Notes: generated by a model from the letters alone, not told the origin. Positions 8,244 through 17,748 are shown, numbered from the stretch's first letter. The stretch: 64,000 nucleotides of DNA from Chryseobacterium sp. ISL-6 (GCF_018613715.1 NZ_JAGGPT010000003.1:62001-126000); one strand, 5' to 3'. Numbers and translations: made by a program.

Positions 8244-8795
8244 TTATCCTTTTTGCCACATGGGCTTATGTTTTATTATGATACTGTAAACAGAACAATT
8301 TTCTGTATGAGCTCCTTTCAGGTAACCAATACTCATTAAAAATTCGTTTACAATTTCACCGCCAGTAAATTTGAATGTTTTTTTAAATAGCTTCATCCAT
8401 TCTTCTAAAGTTTTGGGATGGTTATGTTCCAGCCATTTTTCAAAAGAACCAAATTCTTCCTGTAACTGAATAATGGTCTTTGCATTTTCAATCGCGGCAT
8501 TTACTTTTAATTTATTTCTAATAATTCCAGGATCGCTCAATAGTCTCTCGCGATCCTCTTCCGTGTATGCTGATACTTTTTGAATATTGAAATTATCGTA
8601 TGCATTTCTAAAACTTTCTTCTTTTTTTAAGATCGTTTCCCAGCTCAGTCCAGCCTGATTGATTTCCATAATCAATCTTCCAAACAATTCATTATCATCA
8701 TGAATAGGAAATCCGTAATGATTATCATGATAATTCTTATGCAATATTTTTCTGCTTTCCGGCTGCATTCCTTCTATGGCTGAACAATAACTCAT
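8244..8795 (-). CDS. tag: DNA-3-methyladenine glycosylase I
   Basis: A 183-residue base-excision repair enzyme that removes 3-methyladenine from alkylated DNA. The zinc site of Tag is complete: Cys4, His23, His163 and Cys167 (the HxxxC pair in AHTENC). The catalytic Glu44 lies in MEINQAGLSW, and the YHDNHYGFP block is typical. Its ATG overlaps the stop codon of the MazG-like gene (ATGA), so the AraC, MazG-like and tag genes form one minus-strand operon. Confidence 0.95.
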   Translation of the reverse strand: MSYCSAIEGMQPESRKILHKNYHDNHYGFPIHDDNELFGRLIMEINQAGLSWETILKKEESFRNAYDNFNIQKVSAYTEEDRERLLSDPGIIRNKLKVNAAIENAKTIIQLQEEFGSFEKWLEHNHPKTLEEWMKLFKKTFKFTGGEIVNEFLMSIGYLKGAHTENCSVYSIIIKHKPMWQKG

Positions 8796-9112
8796 TTAAA
8801 TAAATTTTCTGTTTTAGTTAAAAATTTTTCTAAAGCATCTTTAATATCAATGCCTGTTCTATCTGCTAAGATAATCAACCACCAGATATTTTCTCCTAAT
8901 TTATGTTCCAATTCTGACGCTGAATCTTTTTTCAGCCACGTTTTTTCATATGACATGATATCTCTTCCAATAAGTCCAGCATCGGTAAGGTAGCCTAATG
9001 TATCTTGCTCCAACGTCCATTCACTGCCATTTTGCTTCGTTTCCAACTCGTGGTACTTTTCTCTGATATTCAAAGAACGCTTTATGATTTCATCTAAATT
9101 ATTCTGGTCCAT
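8792..9112 (-). CDS. MazG-like small protein
   Basis: A 106-residue helical protein, probably of the MazG-like pyrophosphohydrolase superfamily: it has paired helices with SELEHKLGENIWWLIILADRTGID, resembling the ExxE...D metal-binding pattern. Nucleotide specificity cannot be read. I chose ATG at 9112, five bases after the AraC stop; a longer in-frame version would overlap the AraC gene. It is coupled to tag by a 4-base overlap. The family assignment is moderate. Confidence 0.68.
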   Translation of the reverse strand: MDQNNLDEIIKRSLNIREKYHELETKQNGSEWTLEQDTLGYLTDAGLIGRDIMSYEKTWLKKDSASELEHKLGENIWWLIILADRTGIDIKDALEKFLTKTENLFK

Positions 9113-9116
9113 TATT

Positions 9117-10031
9117 TTAATTTTTGAGGGATTGCCTGTATTGGTTAGGAGTCTGTCTCGTTTTATTTTTAAAGAGTTTACTGAATGACTGGGGATGTTC
9201 AAATCCAAGCTGATAAGCAGTTTCAGAAACTGAAAGTTGTGCTTCTGATAAATACTCTTTCGCTTTTTCAATTAACTTCTCATGGATATGCTGTTGTGCA
9301 TTTTGCCCTGTATGATGCCGAAGCATATCACTCAGATACCTTGGTGTAAGATTGAGTTGTGAGGCTATATATTCCACTGTCGGTAAACCTTTAATTCCTT
9401 TCTCTTTATCAAAATAATCATCCAGTAAATTTTCCATTTTGGATAAAAGATCATTATTCGTCGCTTTTCTGGTAATAAACTGGCGGTTATAAAAGCGATT
9501 GCTATAGGTAAGTAACAATTCTATTTGTGAAATAATAACATCCTGACTGAACTGGTCTATTCTTTCATTTAATTCATTCTGAATATTTTCAAAAACATCC
9601 AGAATAGCTTTCTTCTCTTTCTCGGAAAGGTAGAGTGCTTCTGAGGTGGCATAGGAAAAGAAACCGTAGTTTTTAATTTTTTTCATTAAAGAATATGGTC
9701 TTATAAAATCCGGATGAATATGTAATGACAAGCCACTGTAGCTATTTTCTTCCTGATCCATTATAAGGATCTGACCTGGTGACACAAAAGACATCCCACC
9801 CTCTTCAAAGTCATAGTACCCTTGTCCATAACGAATTTTACCGTTAAACTTTGTTTTAAAAGATATTTTATAAAAATCCGATTTTGTCCCCTGCTGGAAA
9901 GCTTTTGGATCAAAGCTTACTTTATCATAATCAATAATAGTAATGAGAGGATGCAGGGGTGCAGATAATCCCATTGCCTCATGCAAAGCTGATAATGAAC
10001 GGAAATGAACAGGTGAATGATTCGTTTTCAT
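9117..10031 (-). CDS. AraC-family transcriptional regulator
   Basis: A 304-residue regulator with an N-terminal cupin-like sensing domain (about residues 20-190) and a C-terminal double helix-turn-helix (about 205-302: VEYIASQLNLTPRYLSDMLRHHTG and SVSETAYQLGFEHPQSFSKLFKNKT). It heads an operon with the MazG-like and tag genes. The inducer is unknown. A TATCTTTG box ends five bases before the ATG, so the transcript may have almost no leader. Confidence 0.92.
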   Translation of the reverse strand: MKTNHSPVHFRSLSALHEAMGLSAPLHPLITIIDYDKVSFDPKAFQQGTKSDFYKISFKTKFNGKIRYGQGYYDFEEGGMSFVSPGQILIMDQEENSYSGLSLHIHPDFIRPYSLMKKIKNYGFFSYATSEALYLSEKEKKAILDVFENIQNELNERIDQFSQDVIISQIELLLTYSNRFYNRQFITRKATNNDLLSKMENLLDDYFDKEKGIKGLPTVEYIASQLNLTPRYLSDMLRHHTGQNAQQHIHEKLIEKAKEYLSEAQLSVSETAYQLGFEHPQSFSKLFKNKTRQTPNQYRQSLKN

Positions 10032-10035
10032 GATA

Positions 10036-10043
10036 CAAAGATA
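10036..10043 (-). promoter_or_regulatory. -7 box next to the AraC start codon
   Basis: The minus strand reads TATCTTTG with only four bases between it and the ATG. A TTG lies 14 bases upstream, shorter than the usual spacing. If used, the mRNA would be leaderless or nearly so. Confidence 0.4.
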
Positions 10044-10163
10044 AGATTGGGTTGTGACAACTGTTAGTCAGTAGGAAATTTTTAATAAATGGAAAGTGGA
10101 GAATTGAAAATTGAGAGTAAATACCTTAGAATTATTTACTTTTCATCTTTCATGTTTCATCTT

Positions 10164-10991
10164 CTAATTTCTAGCCTCTAATTTATCAAATACAAAACCG
10201 GATTTTATTTTCTGGACATGATTTTCGACTCCAATTGTATTCCGGTCATTATATAAAGCAATAGCATCCTTCCCGGCAACATATCTCAGCTGATCTTTAC
10301 CATCTGTAGCGGCCTCATAAATAACACTGGCAATATCTTCTGATTTCGAATAATTGGCAATTTGTTCCGGGCTGTAACCTTCCTGTACTTTTTCAGCCAA
10401 TTGTTGATATGCTTTATGTTGAGCGGCATCTAATGAACGGCCAGCAAAATCAGTCTGAATTCCTCCTGGAGCGACCACTTTTACCTGAACCCCAAACTGA
10501 GCCAGTTCATAGCCCATGCTTTCCGAAAAACCATCCACAGCAAATTTGGTGGCACTATAGATAGAACATGTTGGAAATCCCATCAGTCCAAAACTGGAAG
10601 TAATATTGATCAACACACCCTCTTTTCTTTCTCTGAAATAAGGAGTGAAAGTTTTCGTAATACGAATCACCCCCATCAGGTTGGTGTCGATCTGTTTTTT
10701 GATCTGTTCGTCTGTAAAAGCTTCTAGTGGACCAACTAATCCATAACCTGCATTGTTAACAACGACATGGATTTGAGTTTCGGTAAGAACCCGTGCGATA
10801 GTTTCTTCTAACTCTTCTTTATTAGTAACATCCAACTTGATAACAGACACATTTTCCAAAGCTGTAAGTTCAGTCTCGCTTTCAGGATCTCTCATCGTGG
10901 CAATAACATTCCATCCGTGACTTTGAAATAGCTTGGCGGTAGCTTTTCCCAAACCTGACGATGCTCCGGTGATAAAAATTGTTTTTTGCAT
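10164..10991 (-). CDS. SDR-family NAD(P)-dependent oxidoreductase
   Basis: A 275-residue classical short-chain dehydrogenase. Motifs are complete: TGASSGLG (8-15) for cofactor binding, NNAG (79-82), Ser132 or Ser133, and YSATK with Tyr145 and Lys149. ATMRDPE after the second strand suggests an Arg for NADP preference. The substrate is unknown; similar proteins are annotated as generic oxidoreductases. It is divergent from the alpha/beta hydrolase gene. Confidence 0.93.
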   Translation of the reverse strand: MQKTIFITGASSGLGKATAKLFQSHGWNVIATMRDPESETELTALENVSVIKLDVTNKEELEETIARVLTETQIHVVVNNAGYGLVGPLEAFTDEQIKKQIDTNLMGVIRITKTFTPYFRERKEGVLINITSSFGLMGFPTCSIYSATKFAVDGFSESMGYELAQFGVQVKVVAPGGIQTDFAGRSLDAAQHKAYQQLAEKVQEGYSPEQIANYSKSEDIASVIYEAATDGKDQLRYVAGKDAIALYNDRNTIGVENHVQKIKSGFVFDKLEARN

Positions 10992-11117
10992 TGTTATAAT
11001 TTTATACTACAAAGGTCTTCAGAAATTGAAAATTAAAAGTAGCCATATTGAGTATCGTTGTAGCTATTTTGACGAAATATCAGAAATGACTAGTTTAGCA
11101 AAAATAATCAGCCACTT

Positions 11118-12032
11118 ATGAAATGGATCTTGCTCCTTCTTTTTACTCTACCTTTTAGCTCTGTTCAAGCTCAAAATATCTATTCTAAAGATTACGGAAA
11201 CAAAGACAACCCACCTATTATCTTTATCCATGGTGGCCCCAGTGGCAATGCCACATTATTTGAAGCTACTACCGCTGAAGCTTTGGCTAATAAAGGATTT
11301 TATGTAATTGTTTATGACAGACGTGGTGAAGGACGTTCTAAAGATGACAATGCAACCATGACTTTTAAAGAAAGTTTCGATGACTTATTGCAGATTTATA
11401 AAACCTATAACCTCAAAAAAGCCAACATCCTCGGACATAGTTTCGGGGGGATCATAGCGACTTTATTTACCGATCAATATCCTCAGAAAGTCAGCTCACT
11501 GACGCTTGTCGGTGCTTTATTTTCCCAACAGGAAACCTATGATCATATTCTACATCAGGCTAAGGAAAAATTTAAAAACGATCCTTCAAAACTGAAGCAG
11601 ATTAATGATATTGATAGTTTAAATAAAAACTCTGCCGAATACAGAAAAAGCTGTTATGATATAGCCAGTGAACTTAATTTTTTCACGATGCCCAATCAAA
11701 CTCCAAAAAGTCAGCAGTTAAGGAATGACTATAACGCCAGCGATTTTTATAAAAATAATTTCCGCAATCCCAGTTCACCACTAAAGTTTTATAAAAATGA
11801 AGCTCAAAATAATCTAGACAATAAAGATATGTTGAAAAACATAAAAAAGAAAGGGATTCCCATTTTTGCAATCTATGGAAAAGATGACGGGATATTCTCC
11901 GAGAAACAAATTAACGATCTTATACATATTACAGGAAAAGAAAATTTTAAACTCGTAGATAACTGCTCTCACTACCTGTTTGTTGATCAACAGGATGAAT
12001 TTTTGAAATTTATTGTTCATCATAGGCATTAA
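11118..12032 (+). CDS. Secreted alpha/beta hydrolase
   Basis: A 304-residue hydrolase with a signal peptide (residues 1-19, ending VQAQ). The oxyanion motif HGGPSG is at 38-43, the nucleophile Ser108 in GHSFGG, a likely acid Asp257 in GKDDG, and His285 in NCSHYLF. The HGGP motif is typical of the proline iminopeptidase group, so peptidase activity is possible but not certain. It would act in the periplasm or outside. A small unknown gene follows 40 bases downstream. Confidence 0.87.
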   Translation: MKWILLLLFTLPFSSVQAQNIYSKDYGNKDNPPIIFIHGGPSGNATLFEATTAEALANKGFYVIVYDRRGEGRSKDDNATMTFKESFDDLLQIYKTYNLKKANILGHSFGGIIATLFTDQYPQKVSSLTLVGALFSQQETYDHILHQAKEKFKNDPSKLKQINDIDSLNKNSAEYRKSCYDIASELNFFTMPNQTPKSQQLRNDYNASDFYKNNFRNPSSPLKFYKNEAQNNLDNKDMLKNIKKKGIPIFAIYGKDDGIFSEKQINDLIHITGKENFKLVDNCSHYLFVDQQDEFLKFIVHHRH

Positions 12033-12072
12033 AATTCTCTCATTGCATTTTAATAGACTAGTTTTGTAAAAG

Positions 12073-12453
12073 ATGTCGGATCTAATAATACATAAGAAGA
12101 TTTCCAAAGCAATCATAATGATGCTTGTTTTGATGTTTTCATTATCTCCATGCTCTGTTAAAAGAGATTTGCTTGGTATTTTTGACATCGAACATATCAG
12201 CTCTTTTAATAAAGTTAAAGTTACTGCGAGTCAGAGTTTCAGCTGTGACAGCGCAACGGAAACCTCATCAAAAAGAATTGTACTTTTAAAAGTAAATTCC
12301 AGATCTGGAAAAGATTTTACTTTTCAGTTTAATTCTGTTTTAAACTTTTCTAAAGAGGATAAAAAATTCTGCAACCCATATTCCGGAGCAACTTCCGGAA
12401 GTAGCCCTCCAAAATATATTCTATTTAAACAATTGAAGTTAAACGTGGTTTAG
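12073..12453 (+). CDS. Small exported protein of unknown function
   Basis: A 126-residue protein whose N-terminus has a basic start and hydrophobic stretch (IIMMLVLMFSLSPC, about residues 14-27), compatible with a signal sequence or anchor. The rest is Ser/Lys-rich with three further Cys (SFSCDSAT, KKFCNPYS). No family recognised. It precedes the DoxD gene by 53 bases on the same strand and may be co-transcribed with it. Confidence 0.55.
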   Translation: MSDLIIHKKISKAIIMMLVLMFSLSPCSVKRDLLGIFDIEHISSFNKVKVTASQSFSCDSATETSSKRIVLLKVNSRSGKDFTFQFNSVLNFSKEDKKFCNPYSGATSGSSPPKYILFKQLKLNVV

Positions 12454-12506
12454 ATCAAATTCAAAGATCATTTTTTAATTCAATTATTAAGTAAAATATA
12501 CATTCA

Positions 12507-13517
12507 ATGAAAAACAATACCAATCAGCCTGCTGATATTGCTGGTTTATATACATTATCTATCCGTATGGTTATCGGATGGACTTACTTTTCAGCCTTTT
12601 GGCGACGTCTGATTCTTGAAAATAAGCTCGATCCTGATGAAGGAGGATATATTGGAGAAAAATTCAATCACTTTCTTCCAAATGCCTTAGGAATCAAACC
12701 GGTCATAGAATATCTGGTTACTCATCCCAATGCTTTACATACTTCCATGGTAACCTTTACAATCCTTGAAGCTATTGTCGGACTATTTATTATTTTAGGA
12801 TTATTCACAAGATTAATGAGCATTGGAATCTTCGGGCTGGCTTTTGGAATTTTATTGGGCTCCGGCTGGCTTGGAACGACCTGCCTTGATGAATGGCAGA
12901 TTGGTGTATTGGGAATTGCCGGTGGATTCACATTGTTTCTTACTGGTAGTGGACTATATTCACTGGATCATTATTTTTTAAAGAACAAGGTTGGCTTTAC
13001 CAATAAGAAATGGTTCCGATGGATTGGTTCCGGTAATTTTCCTATTAAAAACCCAAAAATCTTAGTATTGGTTACTTCCCTGTTTATTTTTGGAATGACT
13101 CTTTATACCAATCAATATTTTCATGGTGGGGTCTGGGGAACTTTGCACAATAAATCAGTGAAGCCAGAGATTGAAATCTCCAATCTCAATTTAACCCACT
13201 CTGATATAAATTTTGAAATTTATCGAACTGAGGGTGCTGATGTTTATGGTTCATTTCTTATCGGAATTCATATTATGGATAAGAACGGAACTGTCTTAAA
13301 AGCATTGGATCATCATGAGCTTTCGAAATTGAAATCAGAAAACATCAAAAATCACTATGTTGCCAAAGTAAAACCAGGCAAACACAGTTTGATCATTCCA
13401 TTGGGAGCCAAAGCTGACTTACGCGTTAGCATTGAAGATATTCTCCATCAAAAAGATAATATCTACAGTATAAAACTGATTGATATCAGTGGTATCGAAT
13501 GGGTATCTAAACTTTAA
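12507..13517 (+). CDS. DoxD/DoxA-like membrane protein (TQO small-subunit family)
   Basis: A 336-residue membrane protein. The N-terminal half has four or five hydrophobic helices with ILEAIVGLFIILGLFTRL and SGWLGTTCLDEWQIG, matching the DoxX/DoxD family. After a further helix (about 185-200) a soluble C-terminal domain of about 130 residues resembles the DoxA part of thiosulfate:quinone oxidoreductase. In archaea DoxD and DoxA oxidise thiosulfate and pass electrons to quinone. No sulfur-oxidation genes are nearby, so the role here is open. Confidence 0.75.
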   Translation: MKNNTNQPADIAGLYTLSIRMVIGWTYFSAFWRRLILENKLDPDEGGYIGEKFNHFLPNALGIKPVIEYLVTHPNALHTSMVTFTILEAIVGLFIILGLFTRLMSIGIFGLAFGILLGSGWLGTTCLDEWQIGVLGIAGGFTLFLTGSGLYSLDHYFLKNKVGFTNKKWFRWIGSGNFPIKNPKILVLVTSLFIFGMTLYTNQYFHGGVWGTLHNKSVKPEIEISNLNLTHSDINFEIYRTEGADVYGSFLIGIHIMDKNGTVLKALDHHELSKLKSENIKNHYVAKVKPGKHSLIIPLGAKADLRVSIEDILHQKDNIYSIKLIDISGIEWVSKL

Positions 13518-13526
13518 TTACTGAAT

Positions 13527-13558
13527 AAAAAAACCTCCGAAGATCTTCGGAGGTTTTT
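13527..13558. terminator. Bidirectional terminator
   Basis: A palindromic stem (aacctccgaaga/tcttcggaggtt) flanked by A and T runs separates the convergent DoxD gene and MFS gene. Confidence 0.85.
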
Positions 13559-13566
13559 GATTAAAT

Positions 13567-15144
13567 TTAGTGCATGGCTTCACTCAAATCTATTTTTTCT
13601 TTACTCTTTCTTTCTTTTACAAATAAGATAAACGGTATACAAATTAAGAAAGCGATTCCTAAATAAAGGAAAACATCCATATAAGATAGTACCGTTGCCT
13701 GTTTGGTTACTGAGAGATCAAGCATTTTATAGGCAGCATTTAATGCATTATCAGGAGTCATCCCTTTAGATATAAAACTGGCTTTCAGGGCAGCTAATCT
13801 TTGCTGTACCTCAAAACTGTCACTATCGAGATGGGTAATAAGGTTTACCCTGTATTTCTGACTCGCGTTAGCGATGAAGGTAGTAATAGCAGCAATCCCA
13901 AAAGATCCTCCTAACTGTCTCATCATCCCTGTAAATGCAGCTCCCTGTCCAATTTCCTGACCTTTTAATGTACTTAAGGACAAGGACGTAATGGGTATGA
14001 ATAAAAGTCCTAATCCAGCTCCCCTCACGATCAACATCCAGAAGAATGCTTCTTTACTGGTATCCGGTGTAAGGATCTTATACCCCCAGAAACTGTAAAC
14101 AAAGAATATAAATAGTCCCAATGATACCAGAATCTGCTGTTTGGCTCCTTTTGAAAGCAATTTACCAATAATAGGCATCATAAAAGCAGTTGTTAAAGCT
14201 GCCGGAATCATTAACGCACCCGACTGTAAAGCCGTCCATCCTAAAATACTCTGGGTATACAACGGTACAATAAACGTAGAACCATATAAACCAAATCCTA
14301 ATACAAAGGACATAGCGGTTCCGATCCTCAGGTTACTGTTCTTTAAAACCCGTAATTCTACAATAGGATATTTACAGGTAAGTTCCCGCCAAAGGAATAG
14401 TATAAATCCTAATACTGCAGATACAGTAAAGGCTACGATCATTCCACTTGCAAACCAATCTTCTTCGTGTCCTCTTTCCAAAATAAACTGTAATGATCCT
14501 ACCGTAACAGCTAACAGGGCAATTCCCAGCCAGTCGACATCAGACGCTTTTCGTTTCTCAGCAAATTTGGGACTTTTTACAAATTGTAAAGTCATCAAAG
14601 TTGCAGCAATACCAATTGGAATATTGATATAGAAAATATATGGCCAGCTAAAATTATCAACAATATATCCTCCCAATGGCGGACCCAAAGTCGGACCAAT
14701 GATAACTCCTAATCCATATATCGCCTGAGCCATACTTCTTTTTTCAATTGGGTATGATTCTGTAATGATTGTTTGTGAGGTTACCAATAATGCTCCTCCT
14801 CCAATACCCTGGCATAATCTAAAAAAGACCAGTTCCCAGATATTGTCAGCATTTCCACATAAAAATGAAAATATGGTGAAAATAACAATAGAAGCAGCAA
14901 AATAATTTCTACGTCCGAACTGTTGTGAAAGCCAGCTGGTCATTGGTACGATAATTACGTTACCTATTGCATAAGCCGTAATTACCCAACCTACCTCTGA
15001 AAGTGTCGATCCCAGGTTACCCTTCATTTCATTCAAGGCAACGTTCACAATCGTGGAATCCACAATTTCAAGCAGAGCACAAAGAATAGCCGTAATCGTA
15101 ATGATTACTCTCCGGGCTCCATATTCTACTAATGAATCTTGCAT
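13567..15144 (-). CDS. DHA2-type MFS drug efflux transporter (EmrB-like)
   Basis: A 525-residue inner-membrane transporter with about 14 predicted helices. Motif D1 (EIVDSTIVNVAL, about 27-38), motif A (SQQFGRRN) and antiporter motif C (GVIIGPTLGPPLGG) are present, as in EmrB/QacA. With the adaptor and TolC protein encoded just upstream it should form a tripartite pump that exports drugs or toxic organics using the proton gradient. It is the last gene of the minus-strand operon tetR-tolC-hlyD-MFS. The 156-bp gap before it holds a strong nested inverted repeat. Confidence 0.93.
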   Translation of the reverse strand: MQDSLVEYGARRVIITITAILCALLEIVDSTIVNVALNEMKGNLGSTLSEVGWVITAYAIGNVIIVPMTSWLSQQFGRRNYFAASIVIFTIFSFLCGNADNIWELVFFRLCQGIGGGALLVTSQTIITESYPIEKRSMAQAIYGLGVIIGPTLGPPLGGYIVDNFSWPYIFYINIPIGIAATLMTLQFVKSPKFAEKRKASDVDWLGIALLAVTVGSLQFILERGHEEDWFASGMIVAFTVSAVLGFILFLWRELTCKYPIVELRVLKNSNLRIGTAMSFVLGFGLYGSTFIVPLYTQSILGWTALQSGALMIPAALTTAFMMPIIGKLLSKGAKQQILVSLGLFIFFVYSFWGYKILTPDTSKEAFFWMLIVRGAGLGLLFIPITSLSLSTLKGQEIGQGAAFTGMMRQLGGSFGIAAITTFIANASQKYRVNLITHLDSDSFEVQQRLAALKASFISKGMTPDNALNAAYKMLDLSVTKQATVLSYMDVFLYLGIAFLICIPFILFVKERKSKEKIDLSEAMH

Positions 15145-15167
15145 AGTAATTTTGTATGATGTACAAT

Positions 15168-15288
15168 TGTATTCATGTAAAATCTAATAAAGACTGATTT
15201 AAAGATTGAGATTTATTATTAAAATAAAGTCAATTAATCAATGGCTTTAGCCATCATTTAAATCATAAATACATTTTACATGAATACA
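15168..15288. repeat. Nested inverted repeats between hlyD and MFS genes
   Basis: Outer arms are perfect over 16 bp (15168-15183 and 15273-15288). Inside lie 9-bp arms (tgatttaaa 15195-15203, tttaaatca 15257-15265) and a 6-bp hairpin (atggct/agccat, 15241-15246 and 15249-15254). The whole can fold into one long branched RNA hairpin ending 23 bases before the MFS start codon. It may control MFS expression, or be a decayed small mobile repeat. Confidence 0.6.
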
Positions 15289-15300
15289 CTAATACATATT

Positions 15301-16413
15301 TTATTTTAACGAAACTTCAGCTTTCACATTCATTCCTGTTCTTAGTTTTTTAGCGATATTCGGATCTAGTTTTACAAAGTCAATTTTTATAGGAAGCCTT
15401 TGTACTACTTTTACGAAGTTACCACTTGCATTATCTGGAGGCAGGATAGAGAATGTAGCTCCTGTTGCTGGTGAAAAAGAGCTTACTACACCTTCAAACT
15501 CCTGGTCAGGGAAAGCATCAATTTCAATTTTCACTTTTTGTCCTTCCACCATTTTATCAACCTGAGTTTCTTTAAAGTTCGCTACCACCCACTTTTGGTC
15601 ATTTTTCACGACACTGAATAATTGCGCTCCTGCCTGTAAATATTGTCCAACCTGAATAGGAACTTTTCCAACATATCCATCTTCTGAAGCTAGGATTATA
15701 GTGTATGATAAGTTTAATCTTGCATTTTCTACGTCTACCTGTCTTTGTTTAGCGACTGAACCTGCAACGCTTATTTGCTGAGAGCTCGCTTCTGTTTGAG
15801 AAGAAGCAATCCCTGTCTGCTGAGCGATCTGATTTCTTTGCTCTACTAAAACCTGTAATTGCTTGTCAGCAGATTGTTTTGCAGCCAAAGCCTGCTCGTA
15901 TTGCTGTTCCGTAATAGAATGGTCTTTTACCAGATTAGCGTATCTTTTTAAATCTAAAGAAGTTTTCCACACATTTACTTTTGCTGCTTCGATCTGAGCA
16001 TTCGCTGTTGCAACAGCTGCTTCTGAACTGCCAATATTTTTAGAAGTTGCAGTAGTTGAAGCCTGTGCAGTAGAAATATTACTTTTTGCGGTAGATAATG
16101 CTGCTTCAGCTTGTTCTAATGCCATTTTCTGATCTCTGCTATCTAAAATAACCAAAGTATCTCCTTTCTTTACAAACTGGTTATCTTTTACTTTAACCTC
16201 TGTTACATATCCTGAAACTTTAGAAATAACAGGACTCATATTGGAAGCAATTTGTGCATCGTCCGTTTCTTCGTGAATCTGCCCGTAAGAATAAGTTCTG
16301 TATCCGTAAATTCCACCTCCAATTAATACAACCGCTAAAATGATAGGAAAAACTAAACTTTTCTTCTTTTTTGGTTCTAAGTTCTCGATTTGTTCTGTTT
16401 TATTATTTTCCAT
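15301..16413 (-). CDS. HlyD-family periplasmic adaptor (EmrA-like)
   Basis: A 370-residue membrane fusion protein that links the MFS pump to the outer membrane channel. It has one N-terminal membrane helix (about 18-37), a biotinyl-lipoyl-like part (VSGYVTEVKVKDNQFVKKGD), a long Ala/Gln-rich alpha-hairpin (about 80-215) and a beta-barrel part near YVGKVPIQVGQYLQAG. The 15-bp gap from the TolC gene indicates one operon. Length fits EmrA. Confidence 0.93.
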   Translation of the reverse strand: MENNKTEQIENLEPKKKKSLVFPIILAVVLIGGGIYGYRTYSYGQIHEETDDAQIASNMSPVISKVSGYVTEVKVKDNQFVKKGDTLVILDSRDQKMALEQAEAALSTAKSNISTAQASTTATSKNIGSSEAAVATANAQIEAAKVNVWKTSLDLKRYANLVKDHSITEQQYEQALAAKQSADKQLQVLVEQRNQIAQQTGIASSQTEASSQQISVAGSVAKQRQVDVENARLNLSYTIILASEDGYVGKVPIQVGQYLQAGAQLFSVVKNDQKWVVANFKETQVDKMVEGQKVKIEIDAFPDQEFEGVVSSFSPATGATFSILPPDNASGNFVKVVQRLPIKIDFVKLDPNIAKKLRTGMNVKAEVSLK

Positions 16414-16428
16414 TGTGGTATTATTCTT

Positions 16429-17748
16429 TTATTTAATAGTTAAAGTTCCTGTAGTTTGTAATAGTTTTCTGTAGGCTAATGCGGCATCTGCTTTTGCATT
16501 AATCACCCCAACATTTGCTGAAATCTGTGCGGCATCTGCATCCAGAAGCTCTGTCATTGTTGCTAAACCGTTATCAAACTTATTTTTAGTAATTCTATAG
16601 TTTTCATTTGCCTGAACAGCTGATTTTTCAAAAACAGCAATTCTTTGTTTTGAATAGTCTGTATTTTGATACTCTCTGTTTACATCAAGCTTAATATTAT
16701 CATTTAAAAGTTCATTGCTTGCTTCCAATTGTTTTTCTCTGGCTTGAGACTGTCTCAATGATGAATTCTTCTTCCAGATATTAGCCAGATTATACTGAAT
16801 TCCCACTCCAACATTTACCGCATTATAAACTGTTAAAAAATCAGGCGCATCTGCTGCAATATAACCACCTGTCAATGCAATTGTAGGTAAGTTCTCTGCT
16901 TTTGCCGCTTTGCTTCCAAGCTGTGCCGCTCTTCTTTGTTGACTTAGAGCCTGTAAATCTTTACGGTTTTGCTGAGCTTCAGTTAAATAATAATCTACAG
17001 GTTTAGCATCCTGAGCTTCATCTATATAATTAGGATCAACTTCAATGATTGTCGCTTCCGGAATTCCCAATAGTAAATCCATATTGATGTTGGCAATATT
17101 GTAATTATTTTTAGCCTCCAACAACTGTAATTCAATATTTGAAGTCTGAAGATTTGCCTTTAAACGGTCATTTCTTGCGATCAAACCATTATTTTCCATT
17201 TTTAGGAACGTTTCGTCCCTTTGGTTTGAGGCAGTAAGGTTTTCCTCTAAAACTTTAATAGATTGGTTTGCTTTAAACAGGTTATTATAAGCCTGTGCAA
17301 CATTATAAGCAATTGCTATTTTATCGTTTTCAGTGCTTAATTTTGATGCTTCTACAAGGTATTTCGCAGATTCAATTCCATACTTTATTCTTCCTCCTGA
17401 ATACAAAGGCATTGATAAATTGGCTTGACCTAAAAATACAGACTTCGGAGATGCCATACCTCCACCTCCAGACCCAGATTCATTTAAAAATTTCAAATCT
17501 ACTTTTGCATTTGTCAAACGCATATACTGCCCCGAAAGTTTAAAATCAGGCAGTTGTTTGTTTTTTGCTTCCAAAAGATCTGCTGTAGCCTCTTCAATCT
17601 TAGCCGCATCGATCTTAAGATTCTTGCTGTTTTGGATTCCCAACTGAACAGCTTCATCGAGGCTGAGTTGTTTTTTCTCCTGAGCATTTGTGTTTGCAAT
17701 TCCTATAAATAGAGAAAGTGCAATAATGGAATTATTTATTTTCTTCAT
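16429..17748 (-). CDS. TolC-family outer membrane efflux protein
   Basis: A 439-residue outer membrane channel with a signal peptide (residues 1-22, ending NTNAQ). Two homologous coiled-coil halves are visible, with repeats such as AYNNLFKANQSIKVLEENL and ENYRITKNKFDNGLATMTELLDA, typical of TolC/OprM. The gene start overlaps the tetR 3' end by 17 bases, which couples regulator and pump expression. It supplies the exit duct for the HlyD/MFS pump. Confidence 0.92.
   Translation of the reverse strand: MKKINNSIIALSLFIGIANTNAQEKKQLSLDEAVQLGIQNSKNLKIDAAKIEEATADLLEAKNKQLPDFKLSGQYMRLTNAKVDLKFLNESGSGGGGMASPKSVFLGQANLSMPLYSGGRIKYGIESAKYLVEASKLSTENDKIAIAYNVAQAYNNLFKANQSIKVLEENLTASNQRDETFLKMENNGLIARNDRLKANLQTSNIELQLLEAKNNYNIANINMDLLLGIPEATIIEVDPNYIDEAQDAKPVDYYLTEAQQNRKDLQALSQQRRAAQLGSKAAKAENLPTIALTGGYIAADAPDFLTVYNAVNVGVGIQYNLANIWKKNSSLRQSQAREKQLEASNELLNDNIKLDVNREYQNTDYSKQRIAVFEKSAVQANENYRITKNKFDNGLATMTELLDADAAQISANVGVINAKADAALAYRKLLQTTGTLTIK

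Noticed and set aside
9113..9271. Extension of the MazG-like frame upstream
   Set aside because: It would overlap the AraC gene by over 150 bases, and the extra residues are low-complexity; the ATG at 9112 sits just after the AraC stop.
10085..10165. A/T-rich repeat-like text with short inverted arms near 10117-10140
   Set aside because: The arms are only 7 bases and the sequence is low-complexity; no clear function.
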